Assembly (NCBI RefSeq): GCF_029581355.1
Contig: NZ_CP120849.1
Location: 218,501-282,500 of the forward strand
DNA length: 64,000 nucleotides
Source of the DNA: Parabacteroides chongii
Lineage (GTDB): Bacteria > Bacteroidota > Bacteroidia > Bacteroidales > Tannerellaceae
Direction: 5' to 3'
Made by a program: the position numbers and the translations under genes. Positions within the stretch are counted from its first letter, which is position 1. Each line of letters starts with the position of its first letter. Of this stretch, positions 53,066-61,892 are shown piece after piece. The notes beneath the pieces were generated by a model that did no database searches, had not been told where the DNA came from, and was given only the letters and a program-made list of their open reading frames with translations.

Positions 53066-53094
53066 ATTAAACGTTGTAAATCAAGCTGTGACAA

Positions 53095-53102
53095 CAAAGA
53101 TA
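53095..53102 (-). promoter_or_regulatory. -7 box of the pseudokinase gene
   Basis: TATCTTTG on the minus strand ends 29 bp before the ATG and matches TAnnTTTG. Confidence 0.5.
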
Positions 53103-53175
53103 CAATTATATTTGTATTTTTATAATGCTTAAGCTTCTTTTTTAAATGCGCCTGTAGCAGCATTATAATTATCAT

Positions 53176-53183
53176 TACCTTTG
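53176..53183 (+). promoter_or_regulatory. -7 box of the Wzi-like gene
   Basis: TACCTTTG lies 22 bp before the ATG at 53206 and matches TAnnTTTG. A second match, TATATTTG at 53107-53114, lies further upstream. Confidence 0.5.
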
Positions 53184-53205
53184 TTGCGGACAAAATTTAA
53201 TTAGA

Positions 53206-54693
53206 ATGAAAGCCTTACATAGCATATTAGCCGGAATAATTTTGCTCAGCATTTCAGCGCATGGTTATTCCCAAATCAACAAGACGCAAGATTCCACCAT
53301 TTATAAAGTAGAGCTGTTCGGTTCTGCCGCCACCAGTTCAAACACGCCGTTCTGGATGGTTAGCAACCGGTACGGAGTTGTCCCTTTGGATGCAGGGAAC
53401 GGTTTTTTAGATGCCGGAGTGTTCCACAATCAGCATTTTGGGAATAAGTTCCGCTGGGGTGCCGGACTGGACGTTATTGCTGCCGTCCCGCGCCATCGCA
53501 ATGTGTTTATTCAGCAGGCTTATGCGGAAATCGGATACCGGAGTTTACTGCTTAGCGTCGGTAGCAAAGAACGCTATAATTCGTTATGGGACCGTAATCT
53601 GAGCTCTGGCGATATGGTACAATCTCCCAATGCGCGCCCTATTCCGGAAGTCAACCTGAGCATGCCGGAGTTTACCGTTGTCCCCTGGACAAAGGGTTTG
53701 CTGCAGGTCAGAGGGGATTTTGCCATGGGCAGATCGTTCGATACCGATTATCTGGAGGATTTTGCCAATGTAAAACAAACGTATGTAAAGAATGTATTAT
53801 GGCATCATAAATCCTTTTTCCTCCGCATCAAGGATACAAGAAATGATTTCCCGTTGTCTTTCACGATGGGTGCACAACACTTCGCCCAGTGGGGAGGGAC
53901 ATCGACCAATCCCAAGATAGGTAAACAGCCTCAGTCTTTTAAAGACATGATACGTGTCATTTTCGGACAAAAAGGAGGAGAGGACGCCACTCTGTCGGAT
54001 CAGATCAATGTATTGGGAAGCCATTACGGTTCCTTCGATTTCAAATTAAGTTACACTACAAAAGATTGGGGAGGACATTTTTACTACCAACATTACTTCA
54101 ATGACAAATCAGGCATAGAGTTTGCCAACAAAAGCGACGGGCTATGGGGGATACAAATAGATCTGCCGGCTACTCCGTGGTTGAGCAAAATAGTCGGTGA
54201 ATATCTGGTTACGATGAACCAAAGTGGTCCTATGCATTTTATCGATTTTGACCACGACAAATGGGAAGGCGGACGCGGAGGCGGAAACGATGATTATTAT
54301 AACAATGGGGAATATCTGACAGGTTTCTCCTATTTCAACCGGGGAATAGGTTCACCGTTGATCCCTGCGCCTGAATATAACGAAGATGGTATTCTCGGTT
54401 TCAAGAACAACCGGGTTAAAAGCTGGCATATAGGAGCTGAAGGTTCTATTAATGCGCTTCTCTCCTACCGTGTATTGTTCACGGCGATGAACGGCTGGGG
54501 CACCTCCTACTTACCGTTCTTGAACAAAAAGTACGGCACTTCCACTCTGATAGATATCAACTACACGCATCCGCAGTTAAAAGGCTGGTTGTTCACCGGC
54601 TCTGTCGCTGCCGATTCCGGAACGATGATAGGGAAAGGTGTCGGTTTCAGTTTGGGCGTGACTAAAACCGGCCTGCTGAAAGCCTGGAAGTAA
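53206..54693 (+). CDS. Capsule assembly Wzi-family outer-membrane protein
   Basis: The 495-aa product has a signal peptide ending GYSQ near residue 22. It then shows beta-barrel strands of the Wzi family: NTPFWMVSNRYGVVPLD, FIQQAYAEIGYRSLLLSVGSKER, NARPIPEVNLSMPEF and a terminal GVGFSLGVTKTG strand. In enteric bacteria Wzi anchors capsular polysaccharide to the surface. Bacteroidetes homologues are common and presumed to act in surface glycan handling. There are no capsule genes nearby, so its glycan is unknown. It ends 2 bp from the convergent plsC gene. Confidence 0.85.
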   Translation: MKALHSILAGIILLSISAHGYSQINKTQDSTIYKVELFGSAATSSNTPFWMVSNRYGVVPLDAGNGFLDAGVFHNQHFGNKFRWGAGLDVIAAVPRHRNVFIQQAYAEIGYRSLLLSVGSKERYNSLWDRNLSSGDMVQSPNARPIPEVNLSMPEFTVVPWTKGLLQVRGDFAMGRSFDTDYLEDFANVKQTYVKNVLWHHKSFFLRIKDTRNDFPLSFTMGAQHFAQWGGTSTNPKIGKQPQSFKDMIRVIFGQKGGEDATLSDQINVLGSHYGSFDFKLSYTTKDWGGHFYYQHYFNDKSGIEFANKSDGLWGIQIDLPATPWLSKIVGEYLVTMNQSGPMHFIDFDHDKWEGGRGGGNDDYYNNGEYLTGFSYFNRGIGSPLIPAPEYNEDGILGFKNNRVKSWHIGAEGSINALLSYRVLFTAMNGWGTSYLPFLNKKYGTSTLIDINYTHPQLKGWLFTGSVAADSGTMIGKGVGFSLGVTKTGLLKAWK

Positions 54694-54695
54694 TT

Positions 54696-55433
54696 TCATT
54701 TATACTTATCCCATAAAGCGGAAGCAATAATCTCCTGCGTATGATCCGCAAACTGCTGCATGCTTTTATGGGATGAATCCATATCGTTTGTCGAAATAGC
54801 CGGATGGATCACCATTTCCATCTTATGACGGTGTACATTCAGTGAACCGATCGGCAGGACATCGAAAGGTCCGTTCAGCGTGATCGGCAGGATAGGCAAA
54901 TGCTGGTCGAACGCCATTTGATAGGCCCCTTTCTTAAACCGGATCATTTTGCCGGTATACGTACGCGATCCTTCCGGAAATACGACCACCGAAGCACCGT
55001 TCTTCAGACAACGTTCGGCTTCCTGTACACTACGGATAGCGGCTTTAGGGGTTGAGTTATCCACAAAAATAAACCCGGCAGCCCGGCAGGCAGCCCCGAC
55101 AAAAGGAATCTTTCCAATGCCTGCTTTCATAACCCATTTAATGGGAACTCCCAGAAAGCCATAAATCAGAAAAATATCAAATGCTCCCTGATGGTTCGCC
55201 ACAAATACATACGATTGCTTACGGTCTATATTCTCCCGTCCCTTTACTTTCACCGGACAAAGTGCCAGATAACATGTCAGTCGCGACCAAATCATCCCCG
55301 GGTAATAAGCGAAAATCTTTTCTCCTCCCAATAGACAACCAATAATAACGGTTAAGGCTGTAACGATAGTAAGCACCACAAAGACAGGTACGAAAAACAG
55401 CCATAAATAAACCAAGTAAAGTATTCGTAGCAT
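54696..55433 (-). CDS. 1-acyl-sn-glycerol-3-phosphate acyltransferase (PlsC family)
   Basis: I start at MLRILYLVYLWLFF (55433), 245 aa. A -7 box, TATATTTG, at 55454-55461 lies just upstream, and the longer frame would overlap the small gene on the opposite strand. An N-terminal membrane anchor precedes the acyltransferase motifs NHQGAFD (HX4D), the FVDNST region and VFPEGSRTYTGKM. It adds the second acyl chain to lysophosphatidic acid, making phosphatidic acid at the inner membrane. PlsC-like ornithine- or glycerol-lipid acyltransferases cannot be excluded. Confidence 0.87.
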   Translation of the reverse strand: MLRILYLVYLWLFFVPVFVVLTIVTALTVIIGCLLGGEKIFAYYPGMIWSRLTCYLALCPVKVKGRENIDRKQSYVFVANHQGAFDIFLIYGFLGVPIKWVMKAGIGKIPFVGAACRAAGFIFVDNSTPKAAIRSVQEAERCLKNGASVVVFPEGSRTYTGKMIRFKKGAYQMAFDQHLPILPITLNGPFDVLPIGSLNVHRHKMEMVIHPAISTNDMDSSHKSMQQFADHTQEIIASALWDKYK

Positions 55434-55453
55434 ATATAACTGTATTGATACTA

Positions 55454-55461
55454 CAAATATA
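55454..55461 (-). promoter_or_regulatory. -7 box of the plsC-like gene
   Basis: TATATTTG on the minus strand ends 20 bp before the ATG at 55433, an exact TAnnTTTG match. Confidence 0.55.
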
Positions 55462-55572
55462 GGAGCTAAATTCGATGGTTTCATTATTTTTATTCTAAAA
55501 TATTTTTGCAATCGGGTTATTATTACTTTATTTGCGGTAGAAAAGAAAATAATTATAAAAACATCTATAACC

Positions 55573-55743
55573 ATGAACGAATTAGTTAAAAATCTTGGGG
55601 TAATCGTGCTCTTAATCGGTGTAATCATTCTTGCTGTACCGGCTATTACCGGAGGTGTAACTAACACTATCCTTATTGCAGGTTTGGCTATTATCATCAT
55701 TGGTTACATCGGTCACATTGTTATCAACAAGAAAGTGCAGTAA
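55573..55743 (+). CDS. Small two-helix membrane protein, 56 aa
   Basis: The reading frame ATG(55573)-TAA(55743) encodes 56 residues starting MNELVKNLGVIVLLIG and ending HIVINKKVQ. Two hydrophobic helices (about 8-24 and 31-52) are separated by a PAITGGVTN turn. It is followed by a strong terminator after 20 bp and has a good AT-rich leader with TTTATTTG, close to the -7 consensus. Codon use and a clean start-to-terminator layout support a real gene. I recognise no family with a known function; such small membrane proteins are common in Bacteroidales. Confidence 0.72.
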   Translation: MNELVKNLGVIVLLIGVIILAVPAITGGVTNTILIAGLAIIIIGYIGHIVINKKVQ

Positions 55744-55763
55744 CACACAAGCTCAAAAATTAA

Positions 55764-55802
55764 AAAAGGGATCGTTTCTATTATCAAGAAACGATCCCTT
55801 TT
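55764..55802. terminator. Strong bidirectional terminator
   Basis: A 16-bp perfect stem, AAAAGGGATCGTTTCT (55764-55779) with AGAAACGATCCCTTTT (55787-55802), and a 7-nt loop. It serves the 56-aa protein gene (+) and the convergent DUF3467 gene (-). Confidence 0.88.
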
Positions 55803-55823
55803 CTTTTGGGAAGAGACTATAAA

Positions 55824-56144
55824 TCAAGCTTCTCCCTGAACACCACCCATCGGCGGCATAAAATCTTCGAAGTTAGCAGTCTTATTATTGCCACCTTTCA
55901 ACTGTTCTTCATATTTTGCCAGGTTATCCTGCAAAGCAAAAAACAATCGTTTAGCATTATCCGGAGTCAGGATGACACGGCTTTTCACCTGTGCTTTCGG
56001 AGCGCCCGGAACCACGCGGATAAAGTCGAGTATAAACTCAGATGTTGAATGTGAGATAATTGCCAGATTAGCATAAGTACCTTGTGCCATCTCTTCAGAC
56101 AGTTCTACCTGTATCTCGTTAGACGTTTTTTTATCGTTCTCCAT
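55824..56144 (-). CDS. DUF3467 family protein
   Basis: The 106-aa protein contains IQVELSEEMAQGTYANLAIISHSTSEFILDF, RVVPGAPKAQVKSRVILTP and NAKRLFFALQDNLAKYE, the pattern of DUF3467. It is small, soluble and without a known function; in Bacteroidales it often lies near rpoBC, as here (from memory). A -7 box, TATATTTG, is at 56179-56186, 34 bp upstream of the ATG. A minus-strand terminator at 56223-56255 isolates it from transcription coming from the right. Confidence 0.82.
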   Translation of the reverse strand: MENDKKTSNEIQVELSEEMAQGTYANLAIISHSTSEFILDFIRVVPGAPKAQVKSRVILTPDNAKRLFFALQDNLAKYEEQLKGGNNKTANFEDFMPPMGGVQGEA

Positions 56145-56178
56145 TTTCTTTATGTTTTAAGTTTAACTAATTCGGGCA

Positions 56179-56186
56179 CAAATATA
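56179..56186 (-). promoter_or_regulatory. -7 box of the DUF3467 gene
   Basis: TATATTTG on the minus strand, an exact TAnnTTTG match, lies between the upstream terminator and the ATG. Confidence 0.55.
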
Positions 56187-56222
56187 CAGATATAAGAAAT
56201 ATCCATGAAATATATTGCAAAT

Positions 56223-56255
56223 AAAAAGGGCCACCTTCACAGGCGACCCTTTTCC
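56223..56255 (-). terminator. Minus-strand intrinsic terminator of the orphan transcript
   Basis: Read on the minus strand, AAAAGGGTCGCC pairs with GGTGGCCCTTTT over 12 bp with two G-U pairs and a 6-nt loop (TGTGAA), followed by TTATTT. No minus-strand gene ends within 270 bp. Confidence 0.75.
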
Positions 56256-56355
56256 AGTTGTGTTTTTAATTCTCAATTCTTTAGACCAATGTAAAAAAAA
56301 TACCTTATTGTGTTTAATATTTATTATCCTGACTTTTAGGCTAAGGTTTTTCAGT

Positions 56356-56376
56356 TCAAACGCACATCTGCATCAT
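56356..56376 (-). other. Possible leaderless Met/Cys-rich hexapeptide
   Basis: Directly at the predicted transcript start, ATG ATG CAG ATG TGC GTT TGA encodes MMQMCV. Four of six residues contain sulfur. It may be a leader peptide or chance. Confidence 0.3.
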
Positions 56377-56384
56377 GAACGCAA

Positions 56385-56416
56385 CAAAGATACAAACTGT
56401 ACAAAAAACCTCCAAA
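56385..56416 (-). promoter_or_regulatory. Orphan Bacteroidetes-type promoter
   Basis: TTTG (56413-56416) and TATCTTTG (56385-56392) on the minus strand, separated by exactly 20 bp. This is one of the best -33/-7 matches in the window, yet no gene follows. Confidence 0.7.
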
Positions 56417-56529
56417 CACAAAGTTGCTATTAACTAATATTTCTCCGATAATTAACAAAATAAAACATCTATAAAAATAGATATAAATGGAATTACTCCA
56501 AAGTACATTTACTTATAGACCAATATATT

Positions 56530-57393
56530 CTATTTAATTAGCAAAGTGGCAATAACCGGACAATGATCGGACGGATAAAGATGGTTGAGCGTATCGGTTA
56601 AGACACCATTATTCAGGACCTTTATGTCACCTTTTACAAATATATAGTCAATCCATTCCCGCTTTTCCAGGGAAATTCGTCCGTAATCATGGAACGTCCA
56701 TTCCGGACCGTATTTCAAATCTGCAATCTCACGCGTATGGGTAACGTGCCGGGGATCATTTACATCTGTCAGCACTTTGATAGGGTCATCATCCGGAGTT
56801 GCATTAAAATCACCTGTCACAATAACGGGCAGCCCCTTGGATAGCTTATGGGCTTCTTTCAGAACCAGTGAAGCACCTTCATGGCGGGCCACTTTCCCCA
56901 TATGGTCCAAATGGGTATTCAGGAAGAAAAACTGTTTGCCGGATTCTTTATCTTTAAAGATACCCCAGGTAGCAACACGCTCACAGGCGGCATCCCAACC
57001 TTTCTTGCCTACAGCATTCATATCTTCTGCCAACCAGAAATTACCGCTGTCCTCTAGCACAAAACGGTCTTTCTTATAGATAATCGGGGCATATTCGCCT
57101 TTTGTCTTGCCGTCTTCCCTGCCGACACCGACATAAGCATACTCGGGTAAACGGCTCAAAAGATCATTTAGCTGGTGATTCAGCACTTCCTGTGCACCGA
57201 ATATATCCGTGTTATAGAACTTTACCAAATTAGCAGCTAGATCCTTCCGGTTACTCCACTGATTATCTCCGTCATCTTTTGTATCCATGCGGATATTGAA
57301 CGTCATTACCTTCAATGGTACATCCGGTTGCTTAGCCGACAGGAAACCGGCAAACAATAAAACAGAGAGAATACTCAATAAAATCTTTTTCAT
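56530..57393 (-). CDS. Exported endonuclease/exonuclease/phosphatase-family protein
   Basis: The 287-aa product has a signal peptide ending FLSAK near residue 21. The fold's motifs are visible: VMTFNIRMDTKDDGDNQWSNRK (metal Asn), FGAQEVL (metal Glu), NTHLDHMGKVARHEGA, VTGDFNATPDDDP (Asp/Asn) and the terminal YPSDHCPVIATL (catalytic Asp-His). Members act on nucleic acids, inositol phosphates or sphingomyelin. The exported, shorter forms common in Bacteroides have no fixed substrate. A good promoter (57428-57459) lies between it and the rpoC terminator, so it is not part of the rpoBC transcript. Confidence 0.87.
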   Translation of the reverse strand: MKKILLSILSVLLFAGFLSAKQPDVPLKVMTFNIRMDTKDDGDNQWSNRKDLAANLVKFYNTDIFGAQEVLNHQLNDLLSRLPEYAYVGVGREDGKTKGEYAPIIYKKDRFVLEDSGNFWLAEDMNAVGKKGWDAACERVATWGIFKDKESGKQFFFLNTHLDHMGKVARHEGASLVLKEAHKLSKGLPVIVTGDFNATPDDDPIKVLTDVNDPRHVTHTREIADLKYGPEWTFHDYGRISLEKREWIDYIFVKGDIKVLNNGVLTDTLNHLYPSDHCPVIATLLIK

Positions 57394-57427
57394 GATATTT
57401 ATATGTTTAGTTATTATAGGCGACAGA

Positions 57428-57459
57428 CAAAAGTAAACTATCTATACTGATTAAACAAA
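57428..57459 (-). promoter_or_regulatory. Promoter of the endonuclease/phosphatase-family gene
   Basis: On the minus strand TTTG (57456-57459) and TACTTTTG (57428-57435) are separated by 20 bp, an exact consensus match. The leader is about 28 nt. Confidence 0.7.
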
Positions 57460-57470
57460 TGAACAAAAAC

Positions 57471-57507
57471 AAAAAAAGGCTCCCGGAATACCGGAAACCT
57501 TTTTTTA
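57471..57507 (-). terminator. rpoBC operon terminator
   Basis: An A7GG...CCT7 hairpin with inner CCGG/CCGG pairing lies about 20 bp past the rpoC stop. Minus-strand transcripts end in a T-rich run. Confidence 0.75.
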
Positions 57508-57525
57508 TATTATCAGACGAGCTTT

Positions 57526-60500
57526 TTACTCATCATCTTTATCCATTGTATTGAAATCAACAACATTCTTACGGTTAGCGAAGATGCGTTCGAACTCATC
57601 TTTAGCACCGACAACCAGTTTGTCGAAGTCTCTCTGACCTGTACCTGCCGGGATCAAGTGACCGCAGATAACGTTTTCTTTCAAACCTTCCAAACGGTCT
57701 ACCTTTCCATTGATAGCAGCTTCGTTCAACACCTTGGTTGTTTCCTGGAATGATGCAGCCGACATGAAGCTAGTTGTTTGCAGTGCAGCACGTGTAATAC
57801 CCTGAAGGATCTGATTGGCAGTAGCAGGAACAGCATCACGAACTTCTACAAGTTTCATGTCACGACGTTTCAGCATACTGTTTTCATCTCTCAACTTACG
57901 GGCAGTTACAATCTGACCAGCCTGTAATGTCTGAGAGTCTCCCGGATCCAAAACAACTTTCTTGCCCCAGATACGATCGTTTTCATCCATTACTTCCAGC
58001 TTATCAACAATCTGCTGCTCCAAGAAGCGAGTATCTCCCGGATCAACCACTTCTACCTTACGCATCATCTGACGAACGATAACCTCGAAGTGTTTATCGT
58101 TGATCTTCACACCTTGCAGACGGTAAACGTCCTGCACTTCATTCACGATATATTCCTGAACGGCAGTCGGTCCCTTGATAGCAAGGATATCCGAAGGAGT
58201 AGTAGCACCGTCAGACAACGGCATACCTGCACGGATATAGTCGTTTTCCTGAACCAAAAGCTGTTTTGACAGAGGCACCATGTACTTCTTCACTTCCCCC
58301 AGCTTAGAGGTTACAGTGATCTCACGGTTACCACGTTTGATCTTACCGAAACCAACCTCACCGTCGATTTCAGAAACGACAGCCGGGTTAGACGGGTTAC
58401 GAGCTTCAAACAACTCGGTAACACGTGGAAGACCACCGGTGATATCACCAGCCTTACCAACTGCACGCGGAATCTTAACCAGAACCTCACCAGCCTTAAC
58501 CGGATCGCCGTTCTCTTTAACTACGTGAGCACCCAAAGGCAATGAATAGTTCTTCAGATAATTTCCGTTTTCATCTACGATATGAGCAGCCGGAGCTTTT
58601 GTCTTATCTTTAGATTCGATAATGATCTTTTCCTTCAAACCTGTAGTTTCGTCACTTTCCACTTTGTAAGTAACACCTTCCACTACACTTTCGAATTCGA
58701 TCTTACCGGAAACTTCCGATACGATAACGGCATTGAACGGGTCCCATTCGATGATTACGTCACCCTTACTGATCTTGTCTCCATTGTTAAAGAACAACTT
58801 AGAACCGTAAGGTATATTGTGAGTCAGCAATACGATCTTCGTATTCGGATCAACGATACGCATTTCAGCCAGACGGCTTACAACAACCTGATACTTCTTT
58901 CCGGCAGTTGCATCGTCAGCATCTACTGCACGAAGTTCGTCAATTTCCAGGATACCATCGTATTTAGATGTAATGCTGTTTTCTGTTGCAATGTTAGAAG
59001 CGATACCACCGACGTGGAATGTACGCAGTGTCAACTGTGTACCCGGCTCACCGATAGACTGTGCAGCGATAACTCCGACAACTTCACCTTTCTGAACCAT
59101 GCGGCCTGTTGCCAGGTTACGACCGTAACACTTAGCACAAACACCTTTCTTCGATTCACAGGTAAGTACTGAACGGATTTCCACACTTTCAATCGGAGAA
59201 TCCTGAATCATCTTAGCGGCATCTTCGCGAATTTCTTCACCGGCAGCTACGATCAATTCACCAGTCAACGGATGCTGAATATCATGTACTGATACACGGC
59301 CAAGGATACGTTCGTACAGAGAAGCAATCACTTCTTCGTTATTCTTCAATTCTGTACAAATCAGACCACGCAATGTACCACAGTCTTCTTCATTAATAAT
59401 CACATCATGCGATACGTCTACCAGACGACGAGTCAGGTAACCAGCATCGGCAGTCTTCAAAGCGGTATCGGCCAAACCTTTACGAGCACCGTGGGTAGAG
59501 ATAAAGTACTCCAATACAGACAAACCTTCTTTAAAGTTTGAAAGGATCGGGTTTTCAATAATCTGACCACCTTCAGCACCGCTCTTCTGCGGTTTTGCCA
59601 TCAAACCACGCATACCAGACAGCTGACGGATCTGTTCCTTAGAACCACGGGCTCCGGAGTCCATCATCATGTACACAGAGTTGAATCCGTCGTTATCAGC
59701 AGTCAACTGCTTCATCAGGATATTAGACAACTTACTGTTGACATGTGTCCAGGTATCGATAATCTGGTTGTAACGTTCGTTGAAGGTAATGAAACCCATA
59801 CTATAGTTAGCCAGGATCTGTTCCACTTCATCGTAACCTTCTTTAACCAGTTCGTCTTTTTCAGGCGGGATAAGTACGTCGGCCAAATTAAACGACAGAC
59901 CTCCCTTAAATGCCATATAGTATCCTAAGTTCTTAATATCATCCAGGAACTGAGCCGTACGAGCAACACCGCAAGTCTTGATTACCTTACCAATGATATC
60001 ACGAAGTGCCTTCTTTCCCAGTACTTCATTGATGTAACCGACCTCGAAAGGAACAAATTCGTTCACCATCAAACGACCGACAGAAGTTTCGATCATTTTC
60101 TTTACAAGTTTTCCGTCTTCTTCTACGTTATCGACGTAAACCTTGATGGGTGCGTGTATATCTACTTTCTTTTCATTGTATGCGATAGTCGCTTCTTCCG
60201 GACCGTAGAATACGAGACCTTCTCCCAGCGTTCCCTTACGCATTTTAGTGATATAGTACAAACCAAGCACCATATCCTGTGAAGGAACGGTAATAGGCGC
60301 ACCGTTAGCCGGGTTCAAAATATTGTGAGAAGCAAGCATCAACATCTGTGCTTCCAATACAGCCTCATTTCCTAAAGGCAAGTGAACAGCCATCTGGTCA
60401 CCGTCGAAGTCGGCGTTGAATGCCGTACAAGCCAACGGGTGCAACTGGATAGCTTTACCTTCGATCAGTTTCGGCTGGAATGCCTGAATACCCAAACGGT

Positions 60501-61818
60501 GCAGTGTCGGTGCACGGTTCAGCAACACAGGGTGACCTTTCATTACATATTCCAGGATATCCCAAACAACCGGTTCTTTGCGGTCAACGATCTTCTTTGC
60601 AGACTTAACCGTTTTTACGATACCGCGTTCGATCAATTTACGGATAACGAAAGGTTTATAAAGTTCGGCTGCCATATTCTTCGGCAGACCGCACTCGTGC
60701 ATCTTTAATTCCGGACCTACAACGATAACCGAACGGGCAGAGTAGTCAACACGTTTACCCAACAAGTTCTGACGGAAACGGCCTTGTTTACCTTTCAAAC
60801 TGTCGGACAGTGACTTCAACGGACGGTTAGCATCTGTCTTAACAGCACTCGATTTACGAGAGTTGTCGAACAGAGAGTCCACAGCTTCCTGAAGCATACG
60901 TTTTTCATTACGTAAGATCACTTCCGGAGCCTTAATATCAATTAATCGTTTCAGACGGTTATTACGGATAATAACACGACGATACAAATCATTCAAGTCG
61001 GAGGTTGCGAAACGTCCACCATCCAGCGGAACCAACGGACGCAGTTCGGGAGGAATAACAGGAACAACCTTCACGATCATCCATTCCGGTTTGTTACGAC
61101 CTCTGGATGCACGGAAAGATTCAACCACCTGCAAACGTTTCAAAGCTTCGTTCTTACGTTGCTGTGAACCGTCTGTACTTGCACGGTGACGCAGTTCGTA
61201 AGACAGAGAATCCAGGTCCAAACGAGCCAGCAAATCATAAACGGCTTCAGCACCGATCTTTGCGATGAACTTGTTAGGATCTGTATCTTCCAGCATCTGG
61301 TTTTCCTTTGGCAGGTTATCCAGGATCTGCAGGTATTCTTCTTCCGAAAGTAGGTCTAATTCAGCAACAGTGTCTACACAACCCGGCTGAATAACCACAT
61401 AACGTTCATAATAAATGATAGAATCCAGTTTCTTGGTAGGCAAGCCTAACAGATACCCGATTTTGTTGGGTAGAGAACGGAAATACCAGATATGAGCGAC
61501 AGGAACAACCAAATGAATATGTCCCATACGTTCGCGACGCACTTTCTTCTCTGTAACTTCTACCCCGCAACGATCGCAGACAATACCTTTATAACGGATA
61601 CGTTTGTATTTTCCGCAATGACATTCGTAATCCTTGATCGGACCGAAAATACGTTCGCAGAAAAGACCGTCACGTTCAGGTTTGTACGTACGATAGTTAA
61701 TCGTTTCCGGTTTCAACACTTCGCCGCTAGAGTTTTCAAGAATCTCTTCAGGAGAAGCCAGACCGATGGTTATTTTTGAAAAGTTACTCTTTATCTTGTT
61801 TTCTTTTCTAAAAGCCAT
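57526..61818 (-). CDS. rpoC: RNA polymerase beta' subunit
   Basis: The 1430-aa protein is full length. The zinc-binding N-terminus is [19 protein letters not shown] (residues about 67-85). The catalytic magnesium motif NADFDGD lies in [18 protein letters not shown] near 470. The second zinc site is [13 protein letters not shown] near 885, and the trigger-loop region follows ([18 protein letters not shown]). The length matches Bacteroidetes RpoC, including an insertion between the jaw and C-terminal clamp. It follows rpoB by 74 bp on the same strand and ends at an intrinsic terminator. Confidence 0.98.
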   Translation of the reverse strand: MAFRKENKIKSNFSKITIGLASPEEILENSSGEVLKPETINYRTYKPERDGLFCERIFGPIKDYECHCGKYKRIRYKGIVCDRCGVEVTEKKVRRERMGHIHLVVPVAHIWYFRSLPNKIGYLLGLPTKKLDSIIYYERYVVIQPGCVDTVAELDLLSEEEYLQILDNLPKENQMLEDTDPNKFIAKIGAEAVYDLLARLDLDSLSYELRHRASTDGSQQRKNEALKRLQVVESFRASRGRNKPEWMIVKVVPVIPPELRPLVPLDGGRFATSDLNDLYRRVIIRNNRLKRLIDIKAPEVILRNEKRMLQEAVDSLFDNSRKSSAVKTDANRPLKSLSDSLKGKQGRFRQNLLGKRVDYSARSVIVVGPELKMHECGLPKNMAAELYKPFVIRKLIERGIVKTVKSAKKIVDRKEPVVWDILEYVMKGHPVLLNRAPTLHRLGIQAFQPKLIEGKAIQLHPLACTAFNADFDGDQMAVHLPLGNEAVLEAQMLMLASHNILNPANGAPITVPSQDMVLGLYYITKMRKGTLGEGLVFYGPEEATIAYNEKKVDIHAPIKVYVDNVEEDGKLVKKMIETSVGRLMVNEFVPFEVGYINEVLGKKALRDIIGKVIKTCGVARTAQFLDDIKNLGYYMAFKGGLSFNLADVLIPPEKDELVKEGYDEVEQILANYSMGFITFNERYNQIIDTWTHVNSKLSNILMKQLTADNDGFNSVYMMMDSGARGSKEQIRQLSGMRGLMAKPQKSGAEGGQIIENPILSNFKEGLSVLEYFISTHGARKGLADTALKTADAGYLTRRLVDVSHDVIINEEDCGTLRGLICTELKNNEEVIASLYERILGRVSVHDIQHPLTGELIVAAGEEIREDAAKMIQDSPIESVEIRSVLTCESKKGVCAKCYGRNLATGRMVQKGEVVGVIAAQSIGEPGTQLTLRTFHVGGIASNIATENSITSKYDGILEIDELRAVDADDATAGKKYQVVVSRLAEMRIVDPNTKIVLLTHNIPYGSKLFFNNGDKISKGDVIIEWDPFNAVIVSEVSGKIEFESVVEGVTYKVESDETTGLKEKIIIESKDKTKAPAAHIVDENGNYLKNYSLPLGAHVVKENGDPVKAGEVLVKIPRAVGKAGDITGGLPRVTELFEARNPSNPAVVSEIDGEVGFGKIKRGNREITVTSKLGEVKKYMVPLSKQLLVQENDYIRAGMPLSDGATTPSDILAIKGPTAVQEYIVNEVQDVYRLQGVKINDKHFEVIVRQMMRKVEVVDPGDTRFLEQQIVDKLEVMDENDRIWGKKVVLDPGDSQTLQAGQIVTARKLRDENSMLKRRDMKLVEVRDAVPATANQILQGITRAALQTTSFMSAASFQETTKVLNEAAINGKVDRLEGLKENVICGHLIPAGTGQRDFDKLVVGAKDEFERIFANRKNVVDFNTMDKDDE

Positions 61819-61892
61819 ATTGTTTATTTATAAAGAGTTATCAATAGATAAAGTAGATGAGCCGAAACTCACCTACTTATATTGTTGTTGAA

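Larger units (their letters stand above)
56219..56378 (-). ncRNA. Candidate independent small RNA of about 155-160 nt
   Basis: A complete promoter (56385-56416) and a strong terminator (56223-56255) on the minus strand enclose a stretch with no gene. Expected ends are near 56378 and 56219. The first 21 nt can be read as a leaderless mini-ORF (56356-56376). One possible internal helix pairs ACCTTA with TAAGGT. The rest of the 385-bp gap (56145-56529) holds the DUF3467 promoter, and AT-rich sequence with nothing further. It could be a trans-acting RNA, a 6S-like RNA or a leader that ends by attenuation. The family is not determined. Confidence 0.55.

Noticed and set aside
55434..55700. Longer plsC N-terminus
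   Set aside because: It spans a promoter and lies opposite the small membrane protein gene.
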